Part shown: positions 1 through 5,331 of the stretch, one piece after another
Position numbering within the stretch: position 1 is the first letter of the stretch
Layout: every line of letters begins with the position of its first letter
DNA from: Planctomycetaceae bacterium
GTDB taxonomy: Bacteria; Planctomycetota; Planctomycetia; Pirellulales; Thermoguttaceae
Length of the DNA stretch: 5,331 bases
Assembly (NCBI GenBank): GCA_031283515.1
Contig: JAITBS010000530.1
Coordinates: forward strand, 1-5,331
Direction: 5' to 3'
Position numbers and translations under genes: made by a program
The notes under the pieces: generated by a model
Told to the model about the DNA's origin: nothing
Database searches by the model: none
Seen by the model: only the letters and a program-made list of their open reading frames with translations

Positions 1-1
1 G

Positions 2-235
2 ATTAATGAGAAGGATATTGAATTATGCCGACACTGTTACTGGGCTAATCCAATAAGCTATTCTCATATAGCTCTGAAAATAATCAGACGACTTGATTTA
101 ACATGGTCGGAACAGGAAATCGCATATTATGACAACATTAGAAAAATCGCAGAACAAGATAATGTCCCGCTCCCTGATTTTGTTAAGAAAATTATTGAAA
201 ATCACGTGCAAGGTAAATGCCGCCATAAAATTTAA
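2..235 (+). CDS. C-terminal fragment of a CxxC-Tyr-Trp protein (3' end only)
   Basis: The frame beginning at base 2 is open from the window edge to a TAA at 233-235 and encodes 77 residues with no start codon needed, so this is the end of a gene that begins to the left. Visible are Cys9-Arg-His-Cys12-Tyr-Trp-Ala, then His22-Ile-Ala, an Arg-Arg-Leu-Asp stretch with Trp35 and acidic residues (29-44), a helix-like basic/acidic segment (45-70) and a last Cys73. The CxxC pair followed by YWA and a HIA-RR-W pattern reads like real protein rather than chance. From memory, similar tails occur in HNH-type or restriction-related endonucleases with a zinc-binding end, but I cannot confirm this. The CxxC could be half of a zinc site whose other half lies upstream. 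The opposite-strand frame over 98-328 looks like a shadow. Confident that it is coding; function unknown. Confidence 0.7.
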   Translation: MNEKDIELCRHCYWANPISYSHIALKIIRRLDLTWSEQEIAYYDNIRKIAEQDNVPLPDFVKKIIENHVQGKCRHKI

Positions 236-594
236 TGTAATTTTTGTAATATATACTCGTCTTGCTTGAAATTTCTGTTTTTTTGATACGATTACTAAAT
301 ATACTGAAAATTCAATCGCTAAACGCAATCTGCCTATTTATAAAAAACCGCATTAAAAGCGTGAAAAGTATTAAATAAAATTGCACCGAACAACAAATCT
401 ACGCACAAATAGAAAGCTTACAATGAGACATCATAATTATTCGCCAAAAAATAACTTCACAAACAAATTGAAATAATTTGTACAATTTTTCGATAAACAT
501 GCTGCAAGATTAGCCGTGTATTGATTAAATCTGGTGTTATACTTATTTTTAACGGCAAGACGAAAAATTCCTCTATTGGCAGAAGGAGTTAGCA
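236..594. other. Intergenic spacer, AT-rich, no gene seen
   Basis: No convincing coding frame or RNA gene is seen in these 359 bases. There is a T7 run at 278-284 without a stem before it. A short inverted repeat (ACAAATT at 463-469, AATTTGT at 475-481, 5-base gap) lies about 40 bases upstream of the candidate ubiX -35 element and could be an operator, but such repeats are common in AT-rich DNA. The right end carries the ubiX promoter candidate and ribosome binding site. Confidence 0.5.
521..549 (+). promoter_or_regulatory. Candidate sigma70-type promoter for ubiX
   Basis: TTGATT at 521-526 and TATTTT at 544-549 are separated by 17 bases, a canonical spacing with 4-5 of 6 consensus bases each. 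An alternative is an extended -10 element, TGT followed by TATACT at 538-543. Either would give a leader of roughly 35-50 bases before the ubiX ATG. This is a pattern match in AT-rich DNA only. Confidence 0.4.
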
Positions 595-1176
595 ATGCGT
601 ATTATTCTTGGTATGACGGGAGCAAGTGGTGTGGTGTATGGATTACGGCTGCTTAATGTGTTACAACAAACAGATCATGAGATTCATGTTGTTATGAGTT
701 CGGCATGGCATACGGTTGCTCGCCAGGAACTTGGTCAGCAATACGCACCGCCTCAATCTGCTCACTCAACCGTTATTCACGACCCGAATGATTTTAGTGC
801 AATTATTGCCAGTGGGTCTGTACAATTTCATAGCATGGTTATTGCGCCTTGTTCTGGAAGTTCACTTGGTTGTATCGCTGCCGGTATCAATCGACATCTT
901 ATTCATCGGGCGGCAGAAGTTCAACTTAAAGAACATCGCCGACTCATTTTGCTTGTTCGCGAATCACCGCTCTCATTGATTCATCTTCAAAATATGGAAC
1001 GTATCACGTTAGCCGGCGGTATTATTCAACCGGCTTCGCCTCATTTTTATAACGTTCCACAAACGGTCAATGATTTGGTTGACTCTGTTGTTGCCCGAAC
1101 ACTTGATTTGATCGGAGTCAACTATGAACTCGGAAAAAGTTGGGAGATGATATCGCACAAAAAATGTGAATCATAA
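595..1176 (+). CDS. ubiX: Flavin prenyltransferase UbiX
   Basis: UbiX joins a dimethylallyl group to FMN to make prenylated FMN, the cofactor of UbiD-family decarboxylases, for example in ubiquinone or menaquinone synthesis; it is a cytosolic Rossmann-like enzyme. The 193 residues match the family's usual length of about 190-200. Visible are the N-terminal GMTGASG flavin-binding loop (6-12), SSAW (35-38), MVIAPCSGSSLG (81-92), and the hallmark block RAAEVQLKEHRRLILLVRE (105-123) holding the conserved Arg105, Lys112, Arg122 and Glu123. Then come PLSLIHLQNM (125-134), PASPHFY with Tyr152 (146-152), Arg168 and a C-terminal Trp183. The ATG is fixed by a strong Shine-Dalgarno, AGAAGGAG at 581-588, six bases upstream. 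It appears to be a single-gene unit; no ubiD lies nearby, so its partner must be elsewhere. Related flavoproteins (Pad1, the Dfp/CoaC flavodoxin-like fold) are less likely given the RAA-V-LKE-RE block. Confidence 0.95.
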   Translation: MRIILGMTGASGVVYGLRLLNVLQQTDHEIHVVMSSAWHTVARQELGQQYAPPQSAHSTVIHDPNDFSAIIASGSVQFHSMVIAPCSGSSLGCIAAGINRHLIHRAAEVQLKEHRRLILLVRESPLSLIHLQNMERITLAGGIIQPASPHFYNVPQTVNDLVDSVVARTLDLIGVNYELGKSWEMISHKKCES

Positions 1177-1190
1177 CTTTTTTCAAGTGT

Positions 1191-1220
1191 TCTTTCAAAA
1201 TTGCTGGAACAATTGAAAGA
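1191..1220 (+). repeat. Hairpin just downstream of ubiX
   Basis: TCTTTCAA (1191-1198) pairs with TTGAAAGA (1213-1220), and TTG (1201-1203) with CAA (1210-1212) after a two-base bulge. It starts 14 bases after the ubiX stop. No T-tract follows, so it is not a standard terminator; it could protect the mRNA 3' end. Confidence 0.4.
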
Positions 1221-1239
1221 GATATACACACGCAATTCT

Positions 1240-1269
1240 ATTACGAATTATCTTTTTCGTAATCTTTTC
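1240..1269 (+). terminator. Weak candidate terminator for ubiX
   Basis: ATTACGAA (1240-1247) and TTCGTAAT (1256-1263) are a perfect 8-bp inverted repeat with an 8-base loop, followed by a T-rich CTTTTC. The stem has only two GC pairs and the T-run is short, so termination would be inefficient. The much stronger hairpin at 1576-1614 may be the real end. Confidence 0.3.
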
Positions 1270-1359
1270 TCTATTTATGATTTTATGATATTGTAACTAT
1301 TCATGTGTAATCATCAAAAGGAACAAACTTTGTAACTGTCTATTTTTATCAACAGAGTC

Positions 1360-1405
1360 TGCAGATTACGCAGATAAATATTTAGTCCGCAGATTTTCGC
1401 AGATT
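1360..1405. repeat. Four CGCAGATT-like direct repeats
   Basis: Units TGCAGATT (1360-1367), CGCAGATA (1369-1376), CGCAGATT (1388-1395) and CGCAGATT (1398-1405) lie in the left part of the inverted-repeat element, with start-to-start spacing 9, 19 and 10 bases, roughly one or two helix turns. They are the only GC-containing motif in an AT-rich stretch. Similar CGCAGATT strings are, from memory, frequent intergenic repeats in several bacterial phyla. Confidence 0.6.
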
Positions 1406-1512
1406 ATTTTTTTGAGAATTACGAAACAGACAAAGTAATAAAACAAACGAAAATTTTGGTTCAAATTCTTTTTGTTTGTTTTTTTGTAGAGTTCATATTC
1501 TCAAAAAAATAA
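1404..1512. repeat. Inner stems of the nested inverted repeat
   Basis: TTATTTTTTTGAGAAT (1404-1419) is the exact complement of 1497-1512. Within it, 1440-1453 pairs with 1469-1482 (AAAACAAAC with GTTTGTTTT, a G-T pair, then four A-T pairs) around a 15-base loop. The arms are A/T-runs with little GC, so stability rests on length. Confidence 0.5.
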
Positions 1513-1575
1513 AATAGACAGTTACATTTTTTTCCTGTGTGAATAATTATTGTGAACAGTTTAAAACAAGAAGTT

Positions 1576-1614
1576 GATCGGCGTGAATCATTATCGAACC
1601 GCCGATCTTTTTTT
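1576..1614. terminator. Rho-independent terminator between convergent genes
   Basis: GATCGGCG (1576-1583) and CGCCGATC (1600-1607) form a perfect GC-rich 8-bp stem with a 16-base loop, followed directly by seven T (1608-1614). The T-tract makes it a canonical terminator for plus-strand transcripts, that is read-through from ubiX or an unrecognised small RNA. It also begins only 29 bases past the rubrerythrin stop. In the minus direction the stem is followed by AACTTGTTTT, so it may serve that gene too, less efficiently. Confidence 0.7.
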
Positions 1615-1643
1615 GATTGTTTCAAAATATTGGTCGAATTATG

Positions 1644-2372
1644 TTACCAATTTTCGGCGAGGATTTCGAACCAGGCTTGCGGCATTTTACAGGCGGGGCA
1701 AACACTGGGCGCACTTGGTGCGCTGCTGATAAACCCGCAATGCCGGCAACGCCAAACCACACCTTCACGCTTAAACAAATCACCGGCTTTCAGGTGTTCC
1801 AGAAAACTGCGATAACGTTTTTCGTGTTGTTTTTCCGAAACGCCAATTGCAGTGAAGGTTCTTGAGACATCGCTGAACCCTTCTTCTTTGGCGATTTTTG
1901 CAAATTCGGGATAGAGGAGAGACCATTCTTCGAGTTCACCGGCGGCAGCTTCTTCGAGATTTTTTTCTGTGGTCAGAATGGAGCCTGCCGGATAACTTGC
2001 GGTAATCTCCAATCCTCCGCCGCCGTCAAGATATTTGAAAAATTGAAGAGCATGAACTTTTTCTTGCTCTGCTGTTTCCAAGAAAATATGAGCAATATGT
2101 TCATATCCTTCTTCGGATGCTTTGGCGGAGAAAAAGGTGTAACGATTTCTTGCCTGAGATTCACCGGCAAATGCTTTTAACAGATTTTTTTCTGTTTGTG
2201 TACCTTTAATTTTTGACATAACCGATTTCCTTTCATCGGATTGGGTTTGTGAGGTCGTTTGCCTGGCGAGGGTGAACGGTGCCTCGAAAAACAACATTGA
2301 AACTGCCGCAGTTCCTACTGAACTTTGTAAAAATTTACGGCGAGACGAATCTGATTGTAGAGTTTGTTTCAT
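1644..2372 (-). CDS. Rubrerythrin with N-terminal Tat signal
   Basis: Rubrerythrin is a non-heme di-iron peroxidase that reduces hydrogen peroxide with electrons passed through its rubredoxin-type iron centre. In 242-residue numbering, a twin-arginine signal (SRRKFLQ at 10-16, hydrophobic stretch 19-36, possible cleavage after Ala36) and a polar linker (37-51) precede a complete 191-residue rubrerythrin from Met52. The ferritin-like four-helix part carries Glu71, Glu104-x-x-His107, Glu146-x-x-Glu149 and Glu180-x-x-His183. The rubredoxin end has Cys209-x-x-Cys212 and Cys225-x-x-Cys228. All metal ligands expected of the family are present. The first ATG has AGGA at 2379-2382, six bases upstream. 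The internal ATG at 2217-2219 also has a strong Shine-Dalgarno, so the start choice is open. Tat export suits a protein that receives iron before translocation; the exported form would act in the periplasm. The alpha-2-macroglobulin gene lies upstream on the same strand, 249 bases away. Confidence 0.93.
   Translation of the reverse strand: MKQTLQSDSSRRKFLQSSVGTAAVSMLFFEAPFTLARQTTSQTQSDERKSVMSKIKGTQTEKNLLKAFAGESQARNRYTFFSAKASEEGYEHIAHIFLETAEQEKVHALQFFKYLDGGGGLEITASYPAGSILTTEKNLEEAAAGELEEWSLLYPEFAKIAKEEGFSDVSRTFTAIGVSEKQHEKRYRSFLEHLKAGDLFKREGVVWRCRHCGFISSAPSAPSVCPACKMPQAWFEILAENW
2217..2233 (-). promoter_or_regulatory. Internal ribosome binding site and ATG in the rubrerythrin gene
   Basis: On the minus strand, AAAGGA (2228-2233) stands eight bases before an ATG (2217-2219) that encodes Met52. 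Initiation here would give MSKIKGT..., exactly the usual N-terminus and length of cytosolic rubrerythrins, without the Tat signal. The match of a good ribosome site with the domain boundary is unlikely to be accidental, although it could be a relic of the unfused ancestor. Confidence 0.55.
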
Positions 2373-2381
2373 AAAGATTCC

Positions 2382-2402
2382 TGTTCAAATTTTGTTTGAA
2401 CA
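2382..2402 (-). promoter_or_regulatory. Candidate operator: 8-bp inverted repeat before rubrerythrin
   Basis: TGTTCAAA (2382-2389) and TTTGAACA (2395-2402) are perfect inverted repeats separated by five bases. The repeat overlaps the edge of the AGGA ribosome binding site (2379-2382), so a bound repressor or an RNA hairpin here could block expression. It does not match Fur, PerR or LexA boxes that I know. A peroxide-responsive regulator is plausible but unproven. Confidence 0.5.
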
Positions 2403-2409
2403 TTTAATA

Positions 2410-2453
2410 ATTGTACTTTTGAAAAAATAACAATACGAATCTGCCAATGACAA
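2410..2453 (-). promoter_or_regulatory. Weak promoter candidates for rubrerythrin
   Basis: On the minus strand TTGTCA (2448-2453) and TATTTT (2424-2429) are 18 bases apart. Alternatively TACAAT (2410-2415) is a good -10 element placed just before the inverted repeat, but lacks a -35 match. ACAAT/ATTGT motifs recur at 2430-2434, 2450-2454, 2460-2464 and 2466-2470. Only suggestive. Confidence 0.3.
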
Positions 2454-2575
2454 TATCCGATTGTTACAATACAAAACTCCATTGATAATCTCAACACTGA
2501 ATATTCTATCACTTCGATTACCACTGGTCAAGTACAACGGTTTGCGGAAATCTTTTCAAGTAAAAACACAATAAC

Positions 2576-2596
2576 TGCCGACGATAAAAAACGGCA
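2576..2596 (-). terminator. Weak hairpin downstream of the alpha-2-macroglobulin gene
   Basis: TGCCG (2576-2580) and CGGCA (2592-2596) can form a 5-bp GC-rich stem with an 11-base loop, 26-46 bases past the stop of the macroglobulin gene. In the minus direction it is followed by GTTATTGTGTTTTT, an imperfect T-tract. It could be a poor terminator; the rest of 2373-2621 holds the rubrerythrin control region and nothing else recognised. Confidence 0.25.
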
Positions 2597-2621
2597 ATAA
2601 AAAATATTCATAATTATACGA

Positions 2622-5331
2622 TTATTTTTTATCTTGAATCCGAACTTTATTTTCGTCCGAATTTCCTTTGAGTTCGGGAGCGTACATTGCTTCGATTACG
2701 GCGGGTAACGCACTAAATTCACCTGGTTGTTCGGAGCGAAGGCGGTATGTTACGGAATGTTTACCGCGTGCCAGACGGTAAACAAAAAACACAACCCGCT
2801 CGTCACGAAATTCAACATAAGCCCTTAATTCGTTACCGTTATAACCGCTCCGAACTTCCACCGGCTCACAACCGGCAGGCTTTTTGTCTTCAATTAAAAG
2901 ACTTTCGTAATCATTTTTGCTCTCAATAATTAACTCAACTTCAATCAAATCGCCGCTCACAACATCGCAAAATGATTCGGTCGGCTGTCGTTTATATTTT
3001 TCAACTTTTTGTTCAAAAACTTGACCGCGATTTCCGGCAACTGTTGTTGTTGCGCTTTCATCACGAACAAGTTTATAGATTTTTCGTTCAATTTTAACTT
3101 CAAGACCGGTTTTCCGAATCGGGTCTTCCAACGTAAAGTTTTCAAGATAAACTGTTGCGTAAAGCGGATTAGTGCCGCGTTTTCGTAACTCAATTTTGTG
3201 TGAACCGGACGAAACCGTGCCGCCTTCAAGAATCAAGGAGTTGTCCGCCGTCAACAAATTTTCCGATGTAAATTCAACCGACTTTTTCACGCTGCCGTCA
3301 ATCACAACATCAACCGTCATGTTCGGTTTGTTTTCACCGGTTGCCTTCAAAAACTCTGCGAACGCTTCAATACAAATTGCCGTATCGCGTGTTGAATTCC
3401 AATAGGTTGCGTGCCGGCGATTATTGAGCAGATATTTGACCAAGCGCGGCGCAACCGGACTTTTGGGATTGGTACGCATTAAAAGTTTCAAATAATATGC
3501 TTGTGTTTCAAATTCACTGCCGTACCACGCCCACCAATACCAACCGGAATAATTGTTCAAATTCAAATACGCCGTTTGATTTTCATCATCCTGAACAAGA
3601 TATTGTTCAATAATTTTAATGCACGCATCAACTTTTTCGTTGTCGCCGTTCGCCGTCCATGTTTTCAGAGCGGTTCCAAACATAGCAACGCCGTAAGGTG
3701 AAAGTTTGCCGCGATCACGCCAGAGATATTCACGCATCGTTGTCATTTCCGTACTCATTACTCCCAAACGATTTTCCAATTCCGCCAAAACCATAACAAC
3801 AAAGGCGTCGGTTTCATCGGCGTGTAATTTTGTACGTTTTTCTTTCTTTTCTTCGTCGGGAAGTAAAGCGTTGTTAAGCAGTTCAACTTGCTCTTTTTGG
3901 TAACGATAGAGCCAATCTCTGCCGCGGTTCAGAATATCACTATTGACTGCAACATCGTTTTGTTGCGATAATTGCAGACCGTGAAGAACGAGAGCGGTCA
4001 AATGAGCGGAACTCCGTTCACCGTAACCGCTGAACCAACCCCAACCTCCATCAGCGTTTTGCATATTCGTCAATTTTGTAACGCCGTCTCGTACCATTTC
4101 GGTAATTTGTTCCTTATCATAAACCGGACTGATTTTTCGTGCAATCGCCCAATTTTTTCCGCCTTGAGCCGGCAATTGATGACCGTCCGCCAGCAATTTA
4201 TGAACGATAACTGTCGGCAGAAAACGGTTGAGTGTTTGCTCCGTGCAGCCGTAAGGATAATCGACGAGATACGGTAATGCATCAATCATTGATGCGGCAA
4301 GTGTCGGTGAAAAACGTATCGTTAATTTCGTTTTTTCCGGTTGACGTTCAGCCGGAACATTGACGATAACTGTTGCGGAATCTTTTTCAGGAGGAATGTA
4401 AGCGGAATACGAATCTTGTTTCAACATTCCGTGAACATAAATCGGTAACGTTTTTTCCATTGCATCCGATTCTTCATCCGTCAATGCTTTCATTCGAATT
4501 ACGGTATTGCCGGCGGTTTTCGCTTCGACGAGCCAATCAATCCGCGATTCGCTGTTCGGCGCAATATTTATTTTCGTACGATTAGACGTTTGGGTTTGTA
4601 AGTGGTCATCGATTTCCAAAACGGCTTGTACTTCTTTTTCGGTGTTCAGATAATTATGTACATTTGCGGTTAAAAGAATTTTATCTTTTTCGATCAAAAA
4701 TCGCGGTGTTTGCATCCGAAGAATCAGGTCTTTACGGGTGATCACTTCGGAATTACCGTAACCGACGCGTGTTCCGGAAGCCATTGTCCAGACGTTGATT
4801 TTCCAAGTTGTCAATGATTCGGGCATATCGAGTTCAATTTGCGCAACACCTTTTTCGTTGGTCTCCAATGTCCCAACCCAAAGTGCCGTATCCGCAAAAT
4901 TTTTACGAATCGCCGGTTCCACGCTGTTTTCTGTAACGGATGAAGTTTTCGGCAGTGCCAAAGTTTCTCCAACGTTAAATGTTATTCTATCGGCATGAAC
5001 CAAACCTCCAGCAGAAAAAGCTTTGGCAAGATTCCCTGTTCCTCTTATAAATCCTCTTGTTCTACTGTCGCCCACACCTTCACTCACACCTTCACTCACA
5101 CTTCCGCTGACAGCTTCGACAAAAGAATTAGGAAAAATTGGTACAATATGATCAAATATACCGAGATTTTGCATCGTTGGTTTATTCGGTTCCTGCAACG
5201 TATTAAAATGTCGGGTTAAATTTGTTGCAAAATAAGGAGAATGATGCCGTCTCCATTTCCAGAAAAACTCCTTAATATCGCCGACATTGGAACCGCCGGA
5301 AATGTATTCGACCGATTTATCGTAAATCGAA
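2622..5331 (-). CDS. Bacterial alpha-2-macroglobulin, C-terminal 902 residues (5' end outside)
   Basis: Thioester alpha-2-macroglobulins trap proteases: cleavage of a bait region collapses the protein and exposes a thioester that bonds to the attacker. In bacteria they are envelope or periplasmic proteins of about 1,500-2,000 residues. The frame is open from the right edge to TAA at 2622-2624, giving 902 visible residues. In that numbering: end of a macroglobulin domain (SVEYISGG and EFFWKW, 6-26); variable bait-like linker (33-138); A2M domain with FADTALW and PESLTTWKINVW (145-181); thioester domain with YPYGCTEQ (358-365, Cys362, codon 4245-4247) and helical-toroid motifs NADGGWGWF and SGWYWWAW; and a C-terminal MG10-like domain (about 744-890) ending in MYAPEL. 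A TTG at 5196-5198 is not the start, since family-like sequence continues upstream of it. No pbpC gene, the usual enterobacterial partner, lies on the downstream side. The thioester residues are intact, so it should be active. Its start, signal peptide and promoter are not visible. Confidence 0.95.
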   Translation of the reverse strand, partial: SIYDKSVEYISGGSNVGDIKEFFWKWRRHHSPYFATNLTRHFNTLQEPNKPTMQNLGIFDHIVPIFPNSFVEAVSGSVSEGVSEGVGDSRTRGFIRGTGNLAKAFSAGGLVHADRITFNVGETLALPKTSSVTENSVEPAIRKNFADTALWVGTLETNEKGVAQIELDMPESLTTWKINVWTMASGTRVGYGNSEVITRKDLILRMQTPRFLIEKDKILLTANVHNYLNTEKEVQAVLEIDDHLQTQTSNRTKINIAPNSESRIDWLVEAKTAGNTVIRMKALTDEESDAMEKTLPIYVHGMLKQDSYSAYIPPEKDSATVIVNVPAERQPEKTKLTIRFSPTLAASMIDALPYLVDYPYGCTEQTLNRFLPTVIVHKLLADGHQLPAQGGKNWAIARKISPVYDKEQITEMVRDGVTKLTNMQNADGGWGWFSGYGERSSAHLTALVLHGLQLSQQNDVAVNSDILNRGRDWLYRYQKEQVELLNNALLPDEEKKEKRTKLHADETDAFVVMVLAELENRLGVMSTEMTTMREYLWRDRGKLSPYGVAMFGTALKTWTANGDNEKVDACIKIIEQYLVQDDENQTAYLNLNNYSGWYWWAWYGSEFETQAYYLKLLMRTNPKSPVAPRLVKYLLNNRRHATYWNSTRDTAICIEAFAEFLKATGENKPNMTVDVVIDGSVKKSVEFTSENLLTADNSLILEGGTVSSGSHKIELRKRGTNPLYATVYLENFTLEDPIRKTGLEVKIERKIYKLVRDESATTTVAGNRGQVFEQKVEKYKRQPTESFCDVVSGDLIEVELIIESKNDYESLLIEDKKPAGCEPVEVRSGYNGNELRAYVEFRDERVVFFVYRLARGKHSVTYRLRSEQPGEFSALPAVIEAMYAPELKGNSDENKVRIQDKK
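4917..5234 (-). other. Putative bait region of the alpha-2-macroglobulin
   Basis: The segment between the EFFWKW strand and the conserved FADTALW block encodes about 106 residues of low-complexity, flexible sequence, rich in Gly, Ser, Val and Asn. It has exposed basic sites (SRTRGFIR, LAK) that trypsin-like proteases could cut. Its position, inserted in the sixth macroglobulin domain, is where bait regions lie in the animal proteins. Boundaries are approximate. Confidence 0.55.
5073..5108 (-). repeat. In-frame 12-bp tandem repeat, three copies
   Basis: Two identical 12-bp units (5073-5084 and 5085-5096, CACACCTTCACT on the plus strand) are followed by a diverged third (5097-5108, CACACTTCCGCT). 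They encode SGSV-SEGV-SEGV in the macroglobulin. Because the unit is a multiple of three, gain or loss of copies keeps the frame, as expected for a tolerated length-variable site. Confidence 0.85.

Larger units (their letters stand above)
1331..1526. repeat. 196-bp nested inverted-repeat element (MITE-like)
   Basis: The ends are perfect 16-bp inverted repeats: TGTAACTGTCTATTTT at 1331-1346 and its complement at 1511-1526. The element thus begins TG and ends CA, as many transposon termini do. Inside is a second perfect 16-bp pair (1404-1419 with 1497-1512, containing a T7/A7 run) and a third, 14-bp pair with one G-T pair (1440-1453 with 1469-1482). The right arms of the first and second pairs share bases 1511-1512, so the two long stems exclude each other at their join. 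No coding frame fits within it. Flanks show only T-rich sequence, so no target duplication can be proved. It could be a non-autonomous mobile element, a remnant of one, or a structured RNA region. Confidence 0.6.

Noticed and set aside
278..284. T7 run as terminator of the left-edge gene
   Set aside because: No stable stem precedes it; only the short palindrome GAAATTTC, which leaves no loop.
98..328. Minus-strand 76-codon frame at the left edge
   Set aside because: It overlaps the plus-strand CxxCYWA tail, resembles no family, and its start has no ribosome site that I can see.
1291..1339. Direct repeat TTGTAACT (1291-1298 and 1330-1337) as an element boundary
   Set aside because: Eight bases of AT-rich identity only, and no matching copy beyond the right end of the inverted repeat in the same orientation.
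1360..1405. CRISPR array from the CGCAGATT repeats
   Set aside because: Units are only 8 bases with 1-11 base gaps; CRISPR repeats and spacers are each over 20 bases.
1542..1551. Palindrome AATAATTATT as an operator
   Set aside because: It is short and purely A/T, and expected by chance in such DNA; the flanking CTGT/ACAG are not symmetric about it.
1552..1865. Plus-strand frames over the 3' end of the rubrerythrin gene
   Set aside because: They lie antisense to the rubredoxin-like domain and have no protein-like motifs of their own.
2382..2402. Fur, PerR or LexA box before rubrerythrin
   Set aside because: Arms TGTTCAAA/TTTGAACA with a 5-base gap do not match the consensus sites known for these regulators.
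5196..5198. TTG as the start of the alpha-2-macroglobulin
   Set aside because: The frame is open upstream to the window edge with family-like sequence (EFFWKW), and no Shine-Dalgarno is placed before the TTG.

Overview
The window is AT-rich bacterial DNA. It holds two complete protein genes and one incomplete gene at each edge. Three things fit a low-GC planctomycete or a relative best: the very large thioester alpha-2-macroglobulin, a UbiX of the ordinary bacterial type, and a rubrerythrin carrying a twin-arginine leader. This assignment is by impression of the protein sequences, not by search, and is only moderately secure.

Layout from left to right. Positions 2-235 (+) are the last 77 codons of a gene that starts outside the window; its CxxC-Tyr-Trp motif suggests a zinc-binding protein, function unresolved. 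An AT-rich spacer (236-594) ends in a candidate promoter and a strong ribosome binding site for ubiX (595-1176, +), a flavin prenyltransferase. The 467-base gap 1177-1643 lies between the convergent ends of ubiX and the rubrerythrin gene. It holds 3' hairpins, a striking 196-bp nested inverted-repeat element (1331-1526) with four CGCAGATT-like units, and a GC-rich hairpin with a T-tract (1576-1614). The rubrerythrin gene (1644-2372, -) has two starts, each with its own Shine-Dalgarno sequence: the upstream one adds a Tat signal, the internal one gives a normal 191-residue cytosolic rubrerythrin. A 21-bp inverted repeat sits just before the upstream start. A 249-base gap follows, then the C-terminal 902 codons of a bacterial alpha-2-macroglobulin (2622-5331, -). 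It has an intact CTEQ thioester motif and an in-frame 12-bp tandem repeat in the segment where the protease bait region should be. Its frame stays open to the right edge, so its start is outside the window.

How they might work together: the alpha-2-macroglobulin (trapping of foreign proteases) and the Tat-exported rubrerythrin (peroxide removal) are both plausible cell-envelope defence proteins and lie in the same orientation, but the 249-base gap makes co-transcription uncertain. UbiX supplies prenylated FMN to UbiD-type decarboxylases, for example in quinone synthesis, and has no evident link to its neighbours; no ubiD is in the window.
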